Part shown: piece after piece, positions 16,523-24,124 of the stretch
Numbering within the stretch: the stretch's first letter is position 1
Layout of the letters: each line of letters starts with the position of its first letter
From: CAWHBO01 sp963827735
GTDB lineage: Bacteria > Patescibacteriota > Patescibacteriia > Patescibacteriales > UBA12075
NCBI GenBank assembly: GCA_963827735.1
Contig: CAWHBO010000005.1
Coordinates: forward strand, 1-64,000
Length of the DNA stretch: 64,000 nucleotides
Direction of reading: 5' to 3'
Notes under the pieces: model-generated
The model's input: only the letters and a program-made list of their open reading frames with translations
Told to the model about the DNA's origin: nothing
Database searches by the model: none
Program-made: the position numbers and the translations under genes

Positions 16523-17425
16523 ATGGCAATAACAAAACCTATAAAAAATAAGATTAATGAGTTAAAAAGCGAATATGACACTCTCCGCAAAGGGAAAGAG
16601 TCGCTTTTGGTTATGATTGATGAAGCGGAAGTTCCGGAAAGCGTTTATAATTCTAATGCGATTGAAAACTCAACCCTTACCCTTAGAGAAACAGAAAAAA
16701 TTTTGTTGGATATGGAAATATCGCGCAATGTTTCATTGCGAGAAGTTTATGAGGCAAAAAATTTGGGCAGAGTCATCGGATATATCCGAGATAAAAGCAA
16801 AGAATTGGAAATAGGCAAAGAATTGATTTTGTTGCTTCATCAGATGTTGATCGGAGGAATTGATGATGCGATAGCCGGCCGCTTCAGAAAAGCCGGCGAG
16901 TATGTCCGTGTTGGAACTTATGTGGCCCCGGCCCCTGAACATGTTGAACGCATGATCGAGTCTATTATCATAGGGTATACCAGCGACCATATGATTTATT
17001 TTTTGGAGAAGATTGCCAAGTTTCATTTGGATTTTGAAAATACGCATCCTTTTAATGACGGCAATGGCCGGATCGGGCGCGTTTTGATCTGCTTCCAGCT
17101 TCAGCGCATCGGTTTCCCTGTCATAACCATCCGTGATCGTGAAAAGCAAGAATATTATAAAGCATTTGGTGATTACAGGGATAAAAAAAATACCAAGACA
17201 ATGGAAAAAGTTGTTTCCTTAGCGCTTATGGAATCCTTACATAAGAGGATCACTTACCTTAAAGCTCAAAAGATCATAACTTTATCTGAATATTCAAAAA
17301 TTCACGGCTTATCAGCCTCAGGCATGACCAATGCCGCACGGCGCCAAAACATTCCCGCTTTCCGCGAAAAAGGAGTTTGGAAAATTGGTGTAGATTTTGT
17401 CTATTCTCCTCGTCAGAAAGTATAA
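16523..17425 (+). CDS. Fic family protein with C-terminal helix-turn-helix
   Basis: The canonical Fic motif HPFNDGNGRIGR (about residues 175-186) is complete, so AMP-transferase activity is plausible. An inhibitory motif of the N-terminal class, SNAIEN, lies near residues 44-49 and would block the active site until released. The last ~45 residues look like a helix-turn-helix ('LSEYSKIHGLSASGMTNAAR'), consistent with binding the perfect operator over its own promoter. ATG 16523 is preferred to the upstream TTG at 16511. Target proteins are unknown. Confidence 0.92.
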   Translation: MAITKPIKNKINELKSEYDTLRKGKESLLVMIDEAEVPESVYNSNAIENSTLTLRETEKILLDMEISRNVSLREVYEAKNLGRVIGYIRDKSKELEIGKELILLLHQMLIGGIDDAIAGRFRKAGEYVRVGTYVAPAPEHVERMIESIIIGYTSDHMIYFLEKIAKFHLDFENTHPFNDGNGRIGRVLICFQLQRIGFPVITIRDREKQEYYKAFGDYRDKKNTKTMEKVVSLALMESLHKRITYLKAQKIITLSEYSKIHGLSASGMTNAARRQNIPAFREKGVWKIGVDFVYSPRQKV

Positions 17426-17433
17426 ATTTTAAT

Positions 17434-17460
17434 CAAGCGGTGACAATTTGTCACCGCTTG
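17434..17460. terminator. Perfect 12-bp hairpin after fic
   Basis: CAAGCGGTGACA (17434-17445) and TGTCACCGCTTG (17449-17460) pair perfectly around 3 bases. There is no strong T tract, so it may be an operator for the next gene rather than a terminator. Confidence 0.5.
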
Positions 17461-17488
17461 GATAATATATTTTAACTTCAAAAAACAT

Positions 17489-17965
17489 ATGAACGAACAA
17501 CCGCAAAAAGAATGCTGCCCAAAATTTGATCCCGCGCCTTGGGATGGGAAAATTTTTGAGTGGAGCTACAAAAAATTTGTCAAAGACAAAGTTTTCACTT
17601 TGTTTTACATGCCCATGAATTTTGGCGCCGTCATCACGCGGCTCATGGGCAAGATTGAAAAAGCCGGGGGCAAGGTGGAGGACAATTTGTGCCTTTCCGA
17701 CCACACCTCCCTTTGGAACATGGACATTTATGCGGCCGTGGACAAGGACATTCCGGACACAGAGATGACGATGCTCTCAGGAAAATTTTTGGCAAAGGTT
17801 TACGAGGGACCATTCAAAGATACCGGCAAGTGGATGAAAGAATTTGCAGAGTATGCCAAAACTGAAGGAGTAACCGTCAAAAAAACATTTATGTGGTACA
17901 CAACCTGCCCGAAGTGCGCGAAGAAGTATGGGAAAAATTATGTGGTCGTGGTGGGGGAGATATAA
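17489..17965 (+). CDS. Conserved small protein, GyrI-like or 'hydrolase' family
   Basis: The 158-residue product starts with a Cys pair ('ECCPKFDPAPWDGK'), has 'FVKDKVFTLFYMPMNFGAVI' and ends with 'WYTTCPKCAKKYGKNYVVVV'. This end-to-end pattern recalls a family often labelled hydrolase in Bacteroidota and CPR, whose fold may be GyrI-like. The Cys residues at both ends could bind a metal. No catalytic residue is evident. Function is unknown. Confidence 0.75.
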   Translation: MNEQPQKECCPKFDPAPWDGKIFEWSYKKFVKDKVFTLFYMPMNFGAVITRLMGKIEKAGGKVEDNLCLSDHTSLWNMDIYAAVDKDIPDTEMTMLSGKFLAKVYEGPFKDTGKWMKEFAEYAKTEGVTVKKTFMWYTTCPKCAKKYGKNYVVVVGEI

Positions 17966-18017
17966 ACTTTATCATTATTTTATGTTTTCTTTATAAAGAT
18001 TTTATCTTTTTATTTTA

Positions 18018-18044
18018 AGACAGGGCCGATTGCCCTGTCTTTTT
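18018..18044 (+). terminator. Intrinsic terminator
   Basis: AGACAGGGC and GCCCTGTCT pair over 9 bp around a 5-base loop and are followed by Ts. Confidence 0.9.
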
Positions 18045-18199
18045 GTGTTATTTGACAAAGGCTCTGAATTTTCAGCGAAATTTAGCTAAGATGGGATTGA
18101 TTTTTCCTTGTTTTGGTGGTAGATTTAAAGGGTATAAAACAATAAAAAGCCTGGATCCCGACAGGCTAAGGAGGCCCGCCTCTACGGCGGACAAAGCAT

Positions 18200-18850
18200 A
18201 TGAAAATTAAAAATTTGCCGAAGCACGAGCGGCCGCGGGAGAAGATGATTGAACGCGGTGCGACGGCGCTTAAAGACAAAGAACTTTTGGCTATTCTTTT
18301 GGGAACAGGAACAGCCGGGAAAAATGTGATTGAGATTTCTGAGGAGATTTTGAAAAAATTTCCGATGAAGAAACTATTGTCTCTTTCGTACAAAGAGATG
18401 TCGGCGATAAAAGGTATCGGTCCGGCAAAGGCAACAACCCTGTTGTCGGCCTTGGAACTGACAAAGCGCGCGTTGGAGGTGGAGGATAACAATTTGCCGC
18501 TGATCAATGACGCGAAGTCGGCAGTGGCGCAGTTGCAGGAATTGCGAACTGCCAAGAAAGAACATTTTGTGGTGTTATATCTGAATGCCCGCAATCAATT
18601 GATTTATAAAGAAACAATTTCAATCGGAACGCTGAATGCGAATCTTGTGCATCCGAGAGAAGTTTTTAAACCGGCGCTTGAGAATTTAGCGGCTTCAATC
18701 ATTGTGGCGCACAATCATCCGAGCGGGGGAACAGAGCCGAGTGCGGCGGATCTGGAGTTGACGAAGAGGTTGAGGGAGGCGGGGAAGATTCTGGGGATTG
18801 AGGTGGTGGATCATATCATTGTAACAAAAGATAATTTTTCGCAAGTTTAG
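18200..18850 (+). CDS. radC: RadC family protein (JAB/JAMM domain)
   Basis: An N-terminal UPF0758/HhH segment ('AIKGIGPAKATTLLSALELT', about 70-90) precedes the JAB domain. The zinc motif HNHPSGGTEPSAAD is at about residues 171-184 and 'EVVDHIIV' closes the domain. Length (216) is normal. RadC is not clearly a repair factor and is frequently found on mobile and defence islands, which fits its place at the edge of the toxin-antitoxin and TcmP region. ATG 18200 follows a small GGCGG hairpin. Confidence 0.93.
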   Translation: MKIKNLPKHERPREKMIERGATALKDKELLAILLGTGTAGKNVIEISEEILKKFPMKKLLSLSYKEMSAIKGIGPAKATTLLSALELTKRALEVEDNNLPLINDAKSAVAQLQELRTAKKEHFVVLYLNARNQLIYKETISIGTLNANLVHPREVFKPALENLAASIIVAHNHPSGGTEPSAADLELTKRLREAGKILGIEVVDHIIVTKDNFSQV

Positions 18851-18852
18851 AA

Positions 18853-18887
18853 TTGACAAATTGCAATATGTACGTTATTATGTACGT
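18853..18887 (+). promoter_or_regulatory. Toxin-antitoxin promoter with tandem operator half-sites
   Basis: TTGACA (18853-18858), a 17-base spacer and TATTAT (18876-18881). TATGTACGT occurs twice in the same orientation (18867-18875 and 18879-18887), 12 bases apart, over the -10 region. This fits cooperative autorepression by the antitoxin or complex. Confidence 0.7.
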
Positions 18888-18976
18888 ATTCAATTAAGAA
18901 TTTAAAACTAATATTTTATAAAATATATTTGTGATTGAATTTTTAATTCTTAATTTTTAATTCTTAATTAAAGTAG

Positions 18977-19339
18977 ATGCGCGCAAAAACTACAATTTCA
19001 ATTTCCGAGGCCAGAAAGAAGATTTTTGATATTGCCGAGGAGGTGCAGAAGCCGGGGATCTATTATACCTTGACTGAAAATGGGCGTCCGAAAGCGGTCA
19101 TGATGTCGGCCGAAGAGTATGAGTCCTGGCAGGAGACAATGGAAGTGATGCGGGAATTTCCGGATTTGGATAAAGATATCAAAGAAACGGACAAGGCGGT
19201 AAAAAGCGGCGAATATAAAAATTGGCCGACCTTGGAAGAAGTGATGGCTAAATATGGCTACGTTATTGCCGATAAAGGCAAACAAAAGTATGCAGTGGGA
19301 AATAAGATTCGAAAGAAAGGCCCAAAAAGATCTTGCTAA
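18977..19339 (+). CDS. Phd/YefM-type antitoxin
   Basis: The N-terminal ~60 residues match Phd/YefM ('TISISEARKKIFDIAEEVQK' and 'RPKAVMMSAEEYESW'), the DNA-binding and dimer part. The C-terminal half is charged and would wrap the toxin. The 3' end overlaps the toxin gene by 50 bases, as is common in such pairs. The leader of about 80 bases is very AT-rich with repeated TTTTTAATTCTTAA. Confidence 0.88.
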   Translation: MRAKTTISISEARKKIFDIAEEVQKPGIYYTLTENGRPKAVMMSAEEYESWQETMEVMREFPDLDKDIKETDKAVKSGEYKNWPTLEEVMAKYGYVIADKGKQKYAVGNKIRKKGPKRSC

Positions 19340-19544
19340 AATTCCTTTGGGGTTTCAAGCGAAAATTTTGGCATGTTTGCCGCTGATCGAGCAAGATCCG
19401 TTTATTGGCAAAAAATTAGACGGCAAACTTGAAGGTTTGTATTCTTGGCGTGTCTGGCCGTATCGGATTTTGTACAAGATCTATCGCCATAAGATTCTGA
19501 TTGTCATTGTCAGTGTCGGGCATCGGCAGGGGGTTTATAAGTAG
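19290..19544 (+). CDS. RelE/ParE-family toxin
   Basis: The 84-residue product from ATG 19290 (MQWEIRFERKAQKDLAKI) has the RelE/ParE fold pattern: 'LDGKLEGLYSWRVWPYRILY' then 'ILIVIVSVGHRQGVYK'. Arg and His residues near the C terminus fit an RNase-type RelE toxin, but a ParE gyrase poison cannot be excluded. The start inside the antitoxin gene is preferred over 19254 because it gives the usual family N terminus. Confidence 0.88.
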   Translation: MQWEIRFERKAQKDLAKIPLGFQAKILACLPLIEQDPFIGKKLDGKLEGLYSWRVWPYRILYKIYRHKILIVIVSVGHRQGVYK

Positions 19545-19684
19545 ATCGGTGGAGGCGCTGGATCAGAAAATTAAAAAGAATGAATTAAAATATCCGGTAG
19601 AGAAATCAAAGGGGAGGGCGGAAAAGTATAACAAATTATAAAGTAAATGACGTTCGTTTTTGTTATTTATAAGATAAACACATA

Positions 19685-19771
19685 AAAGATAAAATAAGAC
19701 AGCAGTTACAATTTTTGCGAGACAAAGGTTATATAAGATTCGTTAGTCCAGGAAGTTATAAATTGGCATAG
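19685..19771 (+). pseudogene. Remnant of a DpnI/Dam-replacing C-terminal winged helix
   Basis: Twenty-eight codons read 'KDKIRQQLQFLRDKGYIRFV' followed by SPGSYKLA and a stop. This is like the C-terminal winged helix of DpnI-type restriction enzymes and Dam-replacing proteins. An in-frame stop lies just upstream, so only a fragment remains. The rest of 19545-19836 holds no convincing gene. Confidence 0.45.
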
Positions 19772-19836
19772 TTGACAATAGTTTGAAAACGATCAAAAAT
19801 TGATCAGGAAGAAGATTCAATTCTTGATTAATTTTT

Positions 19837-20259
19837 ATGAAAATAAGCAGGGAGTTAGCTATAAAAATTTTAAAATATCTCGACAAGAACAAAAATTTTT
19901 ATTTTCCATTTATTGTGATGAGCAAAGAAAAATCTGATGAAGATTTTGTAGAAGTAGAGCCAAATGAATGGAGGATAATTAAGGATGATAAAAAATTTCA
20001 AACTTTTGAAATATGGGAAAATTTGCAGAATTTGGATGAGTGCACGATTAAGCTGATGGCGAAAGGATTTTTAGAGCTGATTACAAAAAAATCTTTAGAA
20101 AAACGCATTGCATTGTTGGCAAAAAATTATAGAAAAGAGTGGAAAGAAGAATTGTGGGAAAGCGACGATATCGAAGAATTTGGACTAAATGAATTTATCG
20201 GCGGAAAAGCGGAGGTTTATGAAGATTGTTTGAGAATAATAAAAGATAATATTACTTAA
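19837..20259 (+). CDS. Unrecognised small acidic protein
   Basis: The 140-residue product is soluble, charged and mostly helical after a short N-terminal segment ('SRELAIKILKYLDKNKNFYF'). The family is not recognised. It is AT-rich like the neighbouring NERD and TcmP genes and lies 16 bases before the NERD gene, so they may be cotranscribed. Confidence 0.65.
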   Translation: MKISRELAIKILKYLDKNKNFYFPFIVMSKEKSDEDFVEVEPNEWRIIKDDKKFQTFEIWENLQNLDECTIKLMAKGFLELITKKSLEKRIALLAKNYRKEWKEELWESDDIEEFGLNEFIGGKAEVYEDCLRIIKDNIT

Positions 20260-20275
20260 TTTTTGAAAAATAAGT

Positions 20276-21046
20276 ATGTTTGAAAAACAAAATAGTAAAA
20301 AACGTTCACCGTTAAAAACTGACCCAATGCGTCAGCCAGGTCAATCATTGCAAGAAAAAATTTTAGATATCTTTTATGATAAATTAGTTTGGCCAGCAAT
20401 GATTATTTTTTTGCTTTTAGCTTTGGTGATTTTTGAATGGATGAGAAAATTATTTCCCGCACCTCCTCATCCTGTGTTTTTAACTTTATTGTTTCTAATA
20501 GTGTGCACATTTTTTGTCATTAAAAATGTTAAGTATATTAAAGAAATTAAGAATTTAAAATTAGGCCGAGATGGTGAAAAGTTTATTGGTAATTTTTTAG
20601 AGGGCTTAAGAGAAAAAGGATATAAAGTTTATCATGATATAGTCGGCGAATGTTTTAATATAGATCATATTTTGGTTGGCCCAGGTGGTGTTTATACAAT
20701 TGAAACAAAAACAATCAGCAAGTCAAAGAAAGGAAACCCACAAATTTTATATGATGGCATTAATTTAAAAATAGATGGGTTTGTCCCGGATAGGGATCCG
20801 ATTATGCAAGCAAAGAGTCAAAAATATTGGTTGGAAAATTTTATTGAAAGAAATGCGAAAGTTAAGATTACAGTTAGGCCGGTTATTTTATATCCGGGAT
20901 GGTATATTAATCAAGAAGTTGGCCATCCTGAAATTTGGGTGTTGAACGAAAAAGCATTGCCCGCCTATCTGGACAAAGAGGGTACAGTTTTAAGTCCAGA
21001 ACAAATAAATTTAATAGCAAGCCATATCGAAATTTTTAATAGATAA
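20276..21046 (+). CDS. NERD-domain membrane protein
   Basis: Two N-terminal membrane segments (about 37-58 and 66-85) are followed by a NERD nuclease-related domain (about 100-215). Typical features are LGRDGEKFIGNFLEGL, 'FNIDHILVGPGGVYTIETKT' and a later Lys/Gln pair in the core. The Asp and Glu-x-Lys residues resemble the active centre of restriction-like nucleases. It is anchored in the membrane with the domain in the cytoplasm. NERD proteins are frequent on mobile and defence islands. Confidence 0.85.
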   Translation: MFEKQNSKKRSPLKTDPMRQPGQSLQEKILDIFYDKLVWPAMIIFLLLALVIFEWMRKLFPAPPHPVFLTLLFLIVCTFFVIKNVKYIKEIKNLKLGRDGEKFIGNFLEGLREKGYKVYHDIVGECFNIDHILVGPGGVYTIETKTISKSKKGNPQILYDGINLKIDGFVPDRDPIMQAKSQKYWLENFIERNAKVKITVRPVILYPGWYINQEVGHPEIWVLNEKALPAYLDKEGTVLSPEQINLIASHIEIFNR

Positions 21047-21084
21047 TAGTAAAAGTAAGTAATCTTAATGGTTTTTGTTAATAT

Positions 21085-21113
21085 TTGACTTTCGTTTTTT
21101 GTTCGTGTAGAAT
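21085..21113 (+). promoter_or_regulatory. Promoter of the TcmP-radical SAM pair
   Basis: TTGACT (21085-21090), a 17-base spacer, TAGAAT (21108-21113). ATG 21122 is only 8 bases past the -10 box, so the message should be leaderless. The TTG at 21116 is therefore not the start. Confidence 0.7.
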
Positions 21114-21121
21114 AATTGTAT

Positions 21122-22246
21122 ATGAATAACAAAGATTTTTTTAATTCACAAAGCGACGGAACTTCGGTAAAAATTCAATTTTATAAAAATTATATCGAAG
21201 GTTACTTAGTCAAAATTCTCATGCAATTTGGTGAATGTATTGTAGCTGATTTATTTTGTGGCCCGGGATTTAATGGTGAAAAAGATGGTAGCCCTTTGAT
21301 TTTATTAAAAAAAGCAAAAGAAATAATAGAAAATAAAACTCTCTTAATAAGATGTCCTTCTCCGAAAATAATAATAATTTTTAATGATTATGACAGAAAT
21401 AACATTGTTAAACTTAATAATGTACTGTCGAAGATAAAACCTCAGCAAAATATAAAAATTATTCAGCCGCAAAATAATAAATTTTCCGATATTGTTTTAA
21501 CTATATCAAAACTAAACACCTCAACACCTAAATTTTTTTTCTTGGACCCTTTTACTTATAGTGATATACAATTATCAGAGATAAAGCAGCTAATGGATAT
21601 GAAATTTTCCGAAGTTATGTTATTTCTTCCCACCTTTCTTGCATATCGTTTTAAAACATCAAAAAAATTTCCAGATAAGCTTATAAATTTTTTGAAAAAT
21701 TTTACCGATAAAGGTGTGGATGATTATTCAGATATTCATGATTTTAACAGATCTATCGTGTCAAAAATAAGATCAGAGTTAGGTTTAAAATTTGTTCAGC
21801 ATGCCTTAATAGATGTAGGAAAAAATAAGAATTCTCTGTTTTTGCTAACAAAAAATATTAAAGCCGCAATGCTTTTTAACAACATATTTTGGAAAGAAAC
21901 ATTCGATGGTAAATCATTAAAAGTATCTGATATTAAATATTATGAAAAAAATAAAACTCTTTTTCCTAAAAGCGCAATTCCAACAAATGAATATAGACAA
22001 TGCATAATTGATTTTCAAAAAAAATTAATAAAAAAATTAGAATTTAGAAGAGAAATGTTAAACACTGAAATAATAGAGTTTACAGTAATGGAAGGGTACA
22101 AGCCTAAATGCGCTAATGAAGTATTAGTTATGCTTAAAAAAGAATGTAGAATAAAGATTGAATATTTAGATAAATCAAAAACAAAAGGGTTTTATGTGTC
22201 AGAGGAAAAATACAATAATAAATTATGTAGGATCAGTTATTTGTAG
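21122..22246 (+). CDS. tcmP: Three-Cys-motif partner protein TcmP
   Basis: The N-terminal region, 'SVKIQFYKNYIEGYLVKIL' then 'ADLFCGPGFNGEKDGSPL', matches TcmP (three-Cys-motif partner). The glycine-rich GPG loop and a later 'FFFLDPFTYSDI' resemble a Rossmann methyltransferase-like core. A C-terminal region of about 100 residues is helical and basic. TcmP genes are by definition paired with a protein bearing a radical-SAM-like three-Cys motif, and here that partner follows after 26 bases. The biological role of the pair has not been established to my knowledge. Confidence 0.82.
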   Translation: MNNKDFFNSQSDGTSVKIQFYKNYIEGYLVKILMQFGECIVADLFCGPGFNGEKDGSPLILLKKAKEIIENKTLLIRCPSPKIIIIFNDYDRNNIVKLNNVLSKIKPQQNIKIIQPQNNKFSDIVLTISKLNTSTPKFFFLDPFTYSDIQLSEIKQLMDMKFSEVMLFLPTFLAYRFKTSKKFPDKLINFLKNFTDKGVDDYSDIHDFNRSIVSKIRSELGLKFVQHALIDVGKNKNSLFLLTKNIKAAMLFNNIFWKETFDGKSLKVSDIKYYEKNKTLFPKSAIPTNEYRQCIIDFQKKLIKKLEFRREMLNTEIIEFTVMEGYKPKCANEVLVMLKKECRIKIEYLDKSKTKGFYVSEEKYNNKLCRISYL

Positions 22247-22272
22247 TATAATAAAATAAGTAGACCACCCCC

Positions 22273-23133
22273 ATGCAAAAAATCCAAAGAAAATCATTAT
22301 TATATAAAAGCGGCGTTGAGTACGCCGATTATTGCCTCAACCATGTCGAGGGCTGTTCGCACGGCTGTCGATTCCCTTGCTACGCCATGATGATGAAAAA
22401 AAGATGTGGGGTAATTCATAATTATAGCGAATGGATAAAACCGAAAATTGTAAGCAATGCGCTGGAACTTCTGGATAAAGAAATCCCAAAATTAAAAAAT
22501 AAAATTAAAGTTGTACATCTTTGCTTTACGACTGATCCATTTATGTATGAACAGCCGGAGATTACAGAACTTACGCTTAAAATTATAGAGAAATTAAATA
22601 ACAACGGAATCAGATGCACGGTTTTGACAAAAGGAACTTTTCCAAAAGATTTGGTTGATACGGAAAAATACGGTTTAAACAATGAATATGCCATTACCCT
22701 GGTGTCTTTGGATAAAGGATTTAAAAATATCTTTGAACCAGGCGCTGCTCCTTACGAGAAGAGAATAAAATCTTTGAAATACTTACATGATAAAGGATTA
22801 AAAACTTGGGTAAGCATGGAGCCGTATCCGACACCGAATTTGGTAAAGCAAGACTTGAATAAGATTTTAAATAAAATTGATTTTGTTGATAAAATTGTTT
22901 TTGGCAAATTGAATTATAACGTTAAGGTTTCTGAATTCCAAGACAATAAAAATTTTTACAATGAACAAGCTAAAATCGTTGTAGAATTCTGTGAAAACAG
23001 AAAAATCGATTACCATATAAAATACGGAACAGCCAAGAAAGATGTTAAAAAGACAGAAAAGATTTTTAGACAAACCACAATTACAGAAAAATTGGAATTT
23101 TGTAATTTTTCAGGTGCGGTATTAAATATATAG
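22273..23133 (+). CDS. Radical SAM-like three-Cys-motif protein, partner of TcmP
   Basis: The motif CSHGCRFPC (Cx3Cx3C, about residues 28-36) sits in 'CLNHVEGCSHGCRFPCYAMM', like the three-Cys proteins that accompany TcmP and related to Gp37/Gp68 (DUF5131) and spore-photoproduct-lyase-like radical SAM families. Downstream barrel elements are visible: 'VVHLCFTTDPFMYEQPEI', 'GIRCTVLTKGTFP' and 'GLKTWVSMEPYPTPN'. The spacing differs from the usual Cx3Cx2C, which could alter cluster chemistry. The substrate may be nucleic acid, by analogy with lyase relatives, but this is inference. Confidence 0.82.
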   Translation: MQKIQRKSLLYKSGVEYADYCLNHVEGCSHGCRFPCYAMMMKKRCGVIHNYSEWIKPKIVSNALELLDKEIPKLKNKIKVVHLCFTTDPFMYEQPEITELTLKIIEKLNNNGIRCTVLTKGTFPKDLVDTEKYGLNNEYAITLVSLDKGFKNIFEPGAAPYEKRIKSLKYLHDKGLKTWVSMEPYPTPNLVKQDLNKILNKIDFVDKIVFGKLNYNVKVSEFQDNKNFYNEQAKIVVEFCENRKIDYHIKYGTAKKDVKKTEKIFRQTTITEKLEFCNFSGAVLNI

Positions 23134-23155
23134 AATAATCCAAAAACTATTTAAG

Positions 23156-23182
23156 AAACAGGCGTAACCGCCTGTTTTTGTT
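23156..23182 (+). terminator. Terminator closing the TcmP operon
   Basis: AAACAGGCG and CGCCTGTTT pair perfectly over 9 bp around 4 bases and are followed by TTGTTTT. Confidence 0.88.
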
Positions 23183-23229
23183 TTAAAAAAATGGTAAAAT
23201 ATATCTATAAAAGAAACAGCCCTATACCC

Positions 23230-23427
23230 ATGTCCATCAAACAAACCATCAAAAACGGAAAAATCGTGAAAAGCGCTGTGCCTTTGGATATCAAAAAATT
23301 TGAGCAAGCGAGAGTGCCCAAAGAAAAATTGGAGCTAATGATTAAGGACAAGAAAAATTTGGGAGAGGAATATGTTAATCTAATCAGAATAACGGACCAG
23401 GCGTTTCGGGAAAATTTGGAGGTTTGA
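23230..23427 (+). CDS. Small unrecognised protein
   Basis: The 65-residue product from ATG 23230 (MSIKQTIKNGKIVKSAVPL) is basic and soluble. An extended -10-like TGGTAAAAT lies about 30 bases upstream, which argues against the more upstream ATG at 23191. No family is recognised. It resembles the small 'DUF' proteins often seen in CPR. Confidence 0.5.
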   Translation: MSIKQTIKNGKIVKSAVPLDIKKFEQARVPKEKLELMIKDKKNLGEEYVNLIRITDQAFRENLEV

Positions 23428-23456
23428 GGGACATCGGCATAAGCATGGAAAATAAA

Positions 23457-23488
23457 AATCCCTGAGCATGATGATGATCTCAGGGATT
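23457..23488. terminator. Bidirectional terminator between convergent genes
   Basis: AATCCCTGAG (23457-23466) and CTCAGGGATT (23479-23488) pair perfectly. It separates a plus-strand gene from the minus-strand gene ending at 23516. Confidence 0.8.
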
Positions 23489-23515
23489 GTGGGAACATTT
23501 CTTTTCGGCAATCGA

Positions 23516-23854
23516 TTAACTGACGTTTTTGATACCTGATAAGATGATCGGGGGAGAGCTTTCTTGCGATTCAAGAAATTTTATGATGACAGTTGACGTT
23601 TCCTCGGTCCCGTAGTCCAGTAGATTCTTCAATGCCCGCCTTAGCTTTGGCGCAGTATCACTGTTTTGTCCGATAGCAAAGCGGAGGGCCTCCATTATCG
23701 CGATTTTCAAACTATCAATGTATTCGTCTAGAATGTTGCCGTTCTTATCTGCTTTAAAGTTTGAATTTTTCAGGATAAGATCTTCAAAAAGAAACATCCC
23801 CTCCAAATCCACTGCCAAAAGTATACTTATGCCCAGCTCAGTAATTTTGTTCAT
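23516..23854 (-). CDS. Unrecognised 112-residue protein
   Basis: The product begins 'MNKITELGISILLAVDLEGM' and is otherwise helical and soluble. It has a strong AAGGAGGT site 6 bases before the ATG, in contrast to most genes of the window, and its own TTGACA promoter about 140 bases upstream. Domain and function are unknown. It is a stand-alone gene. Confidence 0.7.
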   Translation of the reverse strand: MNKITELGISILLAVDLEGMFLFEDLILKNSNFKADKNGNILDEYIDSLKIAIMEALRFAIGQNSDTAPKLRRALKNLLDYGTEETSTVIIKFLESQESSPPIILSGIKNVS

Positions 23855-23966
23855 TATTCTACCTCCTTATAATTTAATTGTTGTTGGTTTATGTTGTTTT
23901 CCGATTGTTTCAAAAAGGTTTATTGGCAAATAGCTTAATTTTTAAATGGCATTAATTTAATTTGTA

Positions 23967-23995
23967 AGAATAGCTTTTTTTCCGTATTTTGTCAA
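23967..23995 (-). promoter_or_regulatory. Promoter of the 112-residue protein gene
   Basis: On the minus strand TTGACA (23990-23995) is followed after 17 bases by TATTCT (23967-23972). The leader is about 110 bases. The remaining sequence of 23855-24034 shows nothing else. Confidence 0.6.
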
Positions 23996-24034
23996 TCATA
24001 GAGTGCTGCAATAGTCATTTCCACAATCAGTTTC

Positions 24035-24070
24035 GGCCACCGTCCTTTTTGGGATCGGTGGCCTGTTTTT
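24035..24070 (+). terminator. Intrinsic terminator before the SPFH gene
   Basis: GGCCACCG (24035-24042) and CGGTGGCC (24056-24063) pair over 8 bp and are followed by a T run. No gene lies immediately upstream on this strand, so it may terminate a small RNA or mark a lost gene. Confidence 0.75.
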
Positions 24071-24124
24071 ATAAGGTTAAAAGTGATAAAATATTAGTAT
24101 AATAAATCATTAACATAAAAATTT

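Noticed and set aside
21116..21121. TTG start for tcmP
   Set aside because: The -10 box at 21108-21113 leaves ATG 21122 as the only sensible start.
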